Below, piece by piece: positions 5,971-8,369 of a stretch of DNA of 8,369 bases (positions within the stretch are counted from its first letter, which is position 1; every line of letters starts with the position of its first letter). The position numbers and the translations under genes were made by a program. A model generated the notes under the pieces. That model did no database searches, was not told where the DNA came from, and saw nothing but the letters and a program-made list of their open reading frames with translations. The DNA comes from JAOPZY01 sp036495025. Its GTDB lineage: Bacteria; Actinomycetota; CADDZG01; JAHWKV01; JAOPZY01. The stretch lies in contig DASXNO010000148.1 of assembly GCA_036495025.1 (NCBI GenBank), positions 1 through 8,369 on the forward strand, written 5' to 3'.

Positions 5971-6395
5971 CCGAAGACGACCTGCTGGAACTGCAGATCC
6001 CGCCGCAGGCGGAGTACGTGGGGACGGCTCGCCTGTTCCTTGCAGCCGCCGGGCGCCACTTCGAACTGAGCGAGGAGGCGGTGGCCGATGTCAAGGTCGC
6101 CGTGTCCGAGGTGTGCGCCGACGCCATTGAGGACGTGCGCCGTCCCGACCACCTGAGGATCGCGATGCGCTCGGGGGTCGACGCGCTCGAAGTCACCGTC
6201 TCGTCCGAGCCCGCCGGGATCGAAGCCGATGCCGCGGAAACCCCAGCGCCCACGCTGCAGATCGGCCCCCTCGAGCGCAGGCTCAGAGAACCGCTCGTCC
6301 ATGCCCTCTTTCCCAACGCGGCTTACGAGCCGCGGGAGCACACCCTCCGCCTTTCGCTGCCCTGGGAGTTGCCCGAGGAACTCGAGGCTCCCTGA
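5967..6395 (+). CDS. Second RsbW-like GHKL-fold protein, degenerate
   Basis: A 142-residue protein whose first 60 residues follow the RsbW/SpoIIAB pattern: LELQIPPQAEYVGTARLFLA, then AVADVKVAVSEVCADAIED. In the N-box, Glu48 is kept, but the expected Asn four residues later is Asp52. No D-x-G-x-G or glycine-rich lid is visible; the equivalent region reads VSSEPAGIEAD, then PLERRLREPLVHALFPNA. It probably does not use ATP normally. It starts at a GTG overlapping the STAS gene stop by four bases, so it is translated with the antagonist and likely works with it. It may be a second anti-sigma factor, an antagonist-binding partner or a decoy. Weak overall similarity makes the family call moderate. 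Confidence 0.68.
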   Translation: MTEDDLLELQIPPQAEYVGTARLFLAAAGRHFELSEEAVADVKVAVSEVCADAIEDVRRPDHLRIAMRSGVDALEVTVSSEPAGIEADAAETPAPTLQIGPLERRLREPLVHALFPNAAYEPREHTLRLSLPWELPEELEAP

Positions 6396-6428
6396 AGTAG
6401 CGCTTTTCCTTTTTGCCCTGCCGCGTTC

Positions 6429-6530
6429 TATGCTGTCGCCTGTGGGGGGCGGAAGGCGTGGCTGATCGCAGGCTCCCTCGCTGCACTGACTGGCGGCCAC
6501 CCCCCGCGGCCGCAGCGTCCTCAAGGACGC
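6429..6530 (+). ncRNA. Possible small structured RNA
   Basis: TATGCT (6429-6434) resembles a -10 element, and a start near 6441 would put GTGGGGGG at the RNA's 5' end. CTGTGGGGGG (6440-6449) can pair with CCCCCCGCGG (6500-6509), including G-T wobbles, enclosing about 50 nt. A perfect hairpin follows at once: GCGTCC (6515-6520), loop TCAA, GGACGC (6525-6530). No T-run follows and the -35 is poor. It does not match a tRNA, SRP RNA, tmRNA or RNase P RNA that I recognise. It could instead be a read-through terminator of the STAS operon. Confidence 0.25.
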
Positions 6531-6600
6531 CCTGGTGCTGAGGAGGTCCTTCCGTCCCCCCTCTACCCCTCTCGGGGCCTCGCCGAGGTTAGACCCTGGC

Positions 6601-6622
6601 CGCGCGCATGCGCGCGATCGCG
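6601..6622. repeat. Alternating CG palindrome between convergent operons
   Basis: Positions 6601-6616 read CGCGCGCATGCGCGCG, a perfect 16-bp palindrome that strictly alternates pyrimidine and purine. An overlapping 10-bp palindrome, CGCGATCGCG, occupies 6613-6622. It lies 32 bp past the sbcC stop and about 205 bp after the rightward operon. Such a sequence can form Z-DNA or a cruciform and might act as a terminator-like barrier. No T-run is present. Confidence 0.7.
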
Positions 6623-6653
6623 GACCATCCTCAGGCGTCGTGCACCCGAGGCG

Positions 6654-8369
6654 TCAGATGGAGCCGGTGGGGTAGGCGATCGGGCCCTCGGTCTGGATCA
6701 CGATCGTCGATCCGTCGTTCGCCTTCTCCAGCACGATCAGGTCCTCGAGGCGGGCCTGGACGCCCCCGACGTGCGAGATCACGCCGATGAGGCGGCCGGG
6801 CAACGCCAGGCTCTCGATGCCGTCGATGGCAAGGTCGAGGCTTGCCGCATCCAGCGAGCCGAAGCCCTCATCGAGGAAGAAGCAGTCGAGCCGGCTCCCT
6901 CCCTCGGACACCGCCTCGGCGAGGGCGAGGGCGAGGGCCAGCGAGGCGAGGAAGGTCTCGCCGCCGGACAGGGTGTCGGGCGACCGGACGACGTCGTTGG
7001 CGAGGTCGAGCAGGTGGAACTGGCCCTCGTCATCGAACCGGTACCTGCCGGTGAGCTGGAAGAGCTTCTCGGACCCCACGTCCGCGAGACGCTGCCGATC
7101 GGCGTCGAGGAGGTAGGCGATGAATTTGGCGTCGGTCAGATCCGCCACCAGGCGCTGGTAGATGCCGCGGCGGGCCTGGATCTGCACGATCCGGGCCTCG
7201 AGGCTCGCCCGCTGCTCGATGGCTTGGCGTGCCTGCTCGATGCGCTCCCCCAGCGCCCCGACCGCCTCGGACGCAGCCTGCAGGGCGTCCTCGATCTGGT
7301 CTCGGGGACCCAGCCCGAGCCGCTCCCGCAGCCCGGCGAGGACCTCCCGGCCCCGGGCCTCCTCGGCGAGGACCTCCGTGCGGAGCCGGACCTGCTCCGC
7401 CGCCACCGCAACCCCGGCGTCCCGGGCTCGCTTGGCGGCACCGGCCAGCAGCGCCGCCTCGTCTTCGATCTGCGGTCCCTCGACGCCGAGGATGGCCGAG
7501 ATCCGGATGAGGTCCCCCGCAAACTGGCGACGCTTCCTCGCCGAGGCCTCGAGGAGGCGCTGCGCCGCATCGGACGCCTCGGAGGCCGCCTGTGCCGCCT
7601 TGCGGGACCGCGTCACCTCGGCGGCGGCCGACGCGAGCAGGGCCTCCCGCTTTGCCACCTCGGCGTCCGGCTCGACCCCCGCCCCCAACAACGCCACCAG
7701 ACCCTCGTCCAGCTCCGCGATCTCCTTCGTAGCGTCGTGCAGTCCCGCCTCCGCGGCCTGCAGCGTGGCGATGGCCGACGACGCTTCCCGGAGCAAGGTC
7801 GTCGCCCTGCCCGCCTGATCCCTGGCAGCGGCCGCGGCGGTGCGCACCGCCCGCTCAGCCACATCGAGCGCCGCGGGCACGGGGCCGCCGTCGGGCACGA
7901 CCCTCACCTCCTGGGCACAGACGGGGCACGGCTCTCCCGGCCGCAGCTCCGCCCGGAGGAGGTGAGCGGCATGACCCTGCTGTGCGGCGCGCAGCACCCG
8001 CTCGGCGGCGGCGGCGGCCGCCTCGGCGGCAACAACGGCTCGCTCCTGGATTTCCAGCGCATCCGCCGCCTGGGCAGCCCTCACCTTCAGCCGCGCCACG
8101 TCCTGCCGCCGCCCCGATACCGCGGTAGCTGCCCGGGCACGCCGGGACGACAGGTCACGGGCAGCCGCGAGCGCCTCGCCGCCGACCTCGGCCTCCTGCT
8201 CGGCAGCGACGACTTCCGCGCGCTCCGCCCGGCGCCGCGCCTCATCGAAGGCTGCCCCGGCGGCGAGCGCACGCGCCGAGCCCGCATCTTCCTCCGCCGC
8301 CAGTGCCTCCAGCGCCGAGGCCGCCGGGACTTGCGCCAGGGTGGTATCGATCTGCCGAGACCGCTGGGC
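6654..8369 (-). CDS. sbcC: SbcC/Rad50-type nuclease ATPase subunit, C-terminal part
   Basis: The last 571 residues of an SMC-like ATPase of the SbcCD (Rad50-Mre11) complex, which opens hairpins and processes DNA ends with the SbcD nuclease. The frame stays open to the right edge, so the N-terminal half with Walker A lies outside; the family is usually near 1000 residues. A long Ala/Glu/Arg-rich coiled coil is broken by the zinc hook GEPCPVC, cysteines at codons 148 and 151 from the edge (7917-7928). The second coiled-coil arm follows. The C-terminal ATPase lobe holds the ABC signature LSGGE (6957-6971), Walker B with LDCFFLDEGFGSLD, and the H-loop ISHV. The GTG at 8099 is internal to the coiled coil and not a start. 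sbcD would be expected upstream, beyond the window. The gene is convergent with the sigma module. Confidence 0.94.
   Translation of the reverse strand, partial: AQRSRQIDTTLAQVPAASALEALAAEEDAGSARALAAGAAFDEARRRAERAEVVAAEQEAEVGGEALAAARDLSSRRARAATAVSGRRQDVARLKVRAAQAADALEIQERAVVAAEAAAAAAERVLRAAQQGHAAHLLRAELRPGEPCPVCAQEVRVVPDGGPVPAALDVAERAVRTAAAAARDQAGRATTLLREASSAIATLQAAEAGLHDATKEIAELDEGLVALLGAGVEPDAEVAKREALLASAAAEVTRSRKAAQAASEASDAAQRLLEASARKRRQFAGDLIRISAILGVEGPQIEDEAALLAGAAKRARDAGVAVAAEQVRLRTEVLAEEARGREVLAGLRERLGLGPRDQIEDALQAASEAVGALGERIEQARQAIEQRASLEARIVQIQARRGIYQRLVADLTDAKFIAYLLDADRQRLADVGSEKLFQLTGRYRFDDEGQFHLLDLANDVVRSPDTLSGGETFLASLALALALAEAVSEGGSRLDCFFLDEGFGSLDAASLDLAIDGIESLALPGRLIGVISHVGGVQARLEDLIVLEKANDGSTIVIQTEGPIAYPTGSI

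Noticed and set aside
6458..6541. Micro-ORF of 27 codons starting GTG with GGGGGG eight bases upstream
   Set aside because: The peptide is Pro/Ala/Arg-rich with no recognisable features, and the stretch is better explained as paired RNA or non-coding sequence.
8097..8099. GTG at 8099 (minus) as the start of the SbcC protein
   Set aside because: The frame remains open to the window edge and the upstream codons continue the same Ala/Glu/Arg coiled coil. The ATPase N-lobe must lie further upstream.

Overview
The window is GC-rich and densely packed, with G or C at almost every third codon position. It most likely comes from a high-GC actinobacterium, possibly a deep-branching class. The evidence is the argS-lysA gene pair, known from Corynebacterium and relatives, together with a SigB/SigF-type partner-switching module and strong use of GTG starts with GTGA overlaps. 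This is an inference; no rRNA or other taxonomic marker is present.

Layout: (1) 110-3485, plus strand: a stand-alone receiver-domain response regulator, arginyl-tRNA synthetase (argS) and diaminopimelate decarboxylase (lysA). They form a tight run with a 4-bp overlap and then a 5-bp gap. (2) 3486-4147, plus strand: a short structured intergenic region, then a secreted CHRD-domain protein with an exact 27-bp internal duplication. (3) 4165-6395: a stress-type sigma factor module in two divergent arms. The leftward arm encodes an RsbW-like protein and then the sigma factor. The rightward arm encodes an RsbV-like STAS antagonist and then a second RsbW-like protein. The arms share a control region of about 200 bp. 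(4) 6396-6653: a gene-free stretch with a possible small structured RNA and a 16-bp alternating purine-pyrimidine palindrome. (5) 6654-8369, minus strand: the C-terminal part of an SbcC/Rad50-type nuclease subunit, cut by the right edge.

The most interesting part is the sigma module. Its control region carries a perfect 10-bp inverted repeat (5436-5445 and 5520-5529). Each copy starts, in its own direction, with GTTT, and 16 nt further on lies a GGG-rich hexamer (GGGTAG rightward, GGGGAC leftward). This fits the GTTT-N14-17-GGGTAT pattern known for SigB/SigF sigma factors and suggests that both arms are autoregulated. Both RsbW-like proteins lack the conserved N-box asparagine (Tyr in one, Asp in the other) and recognisable glycine-rich ATP-lid motifs, yet the antagonist keeps its phosphorylatable serine. 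The switch may therefore use a distant kinase, or work by binding alone.

The other genes are housekeeping functions: arginine charging of tRNA, lysine and cell-wall precursor synthesis, and DNA end processing. No CRISPR array, insertion sequence, prophage gene, tRNA or rRNA was recognised.
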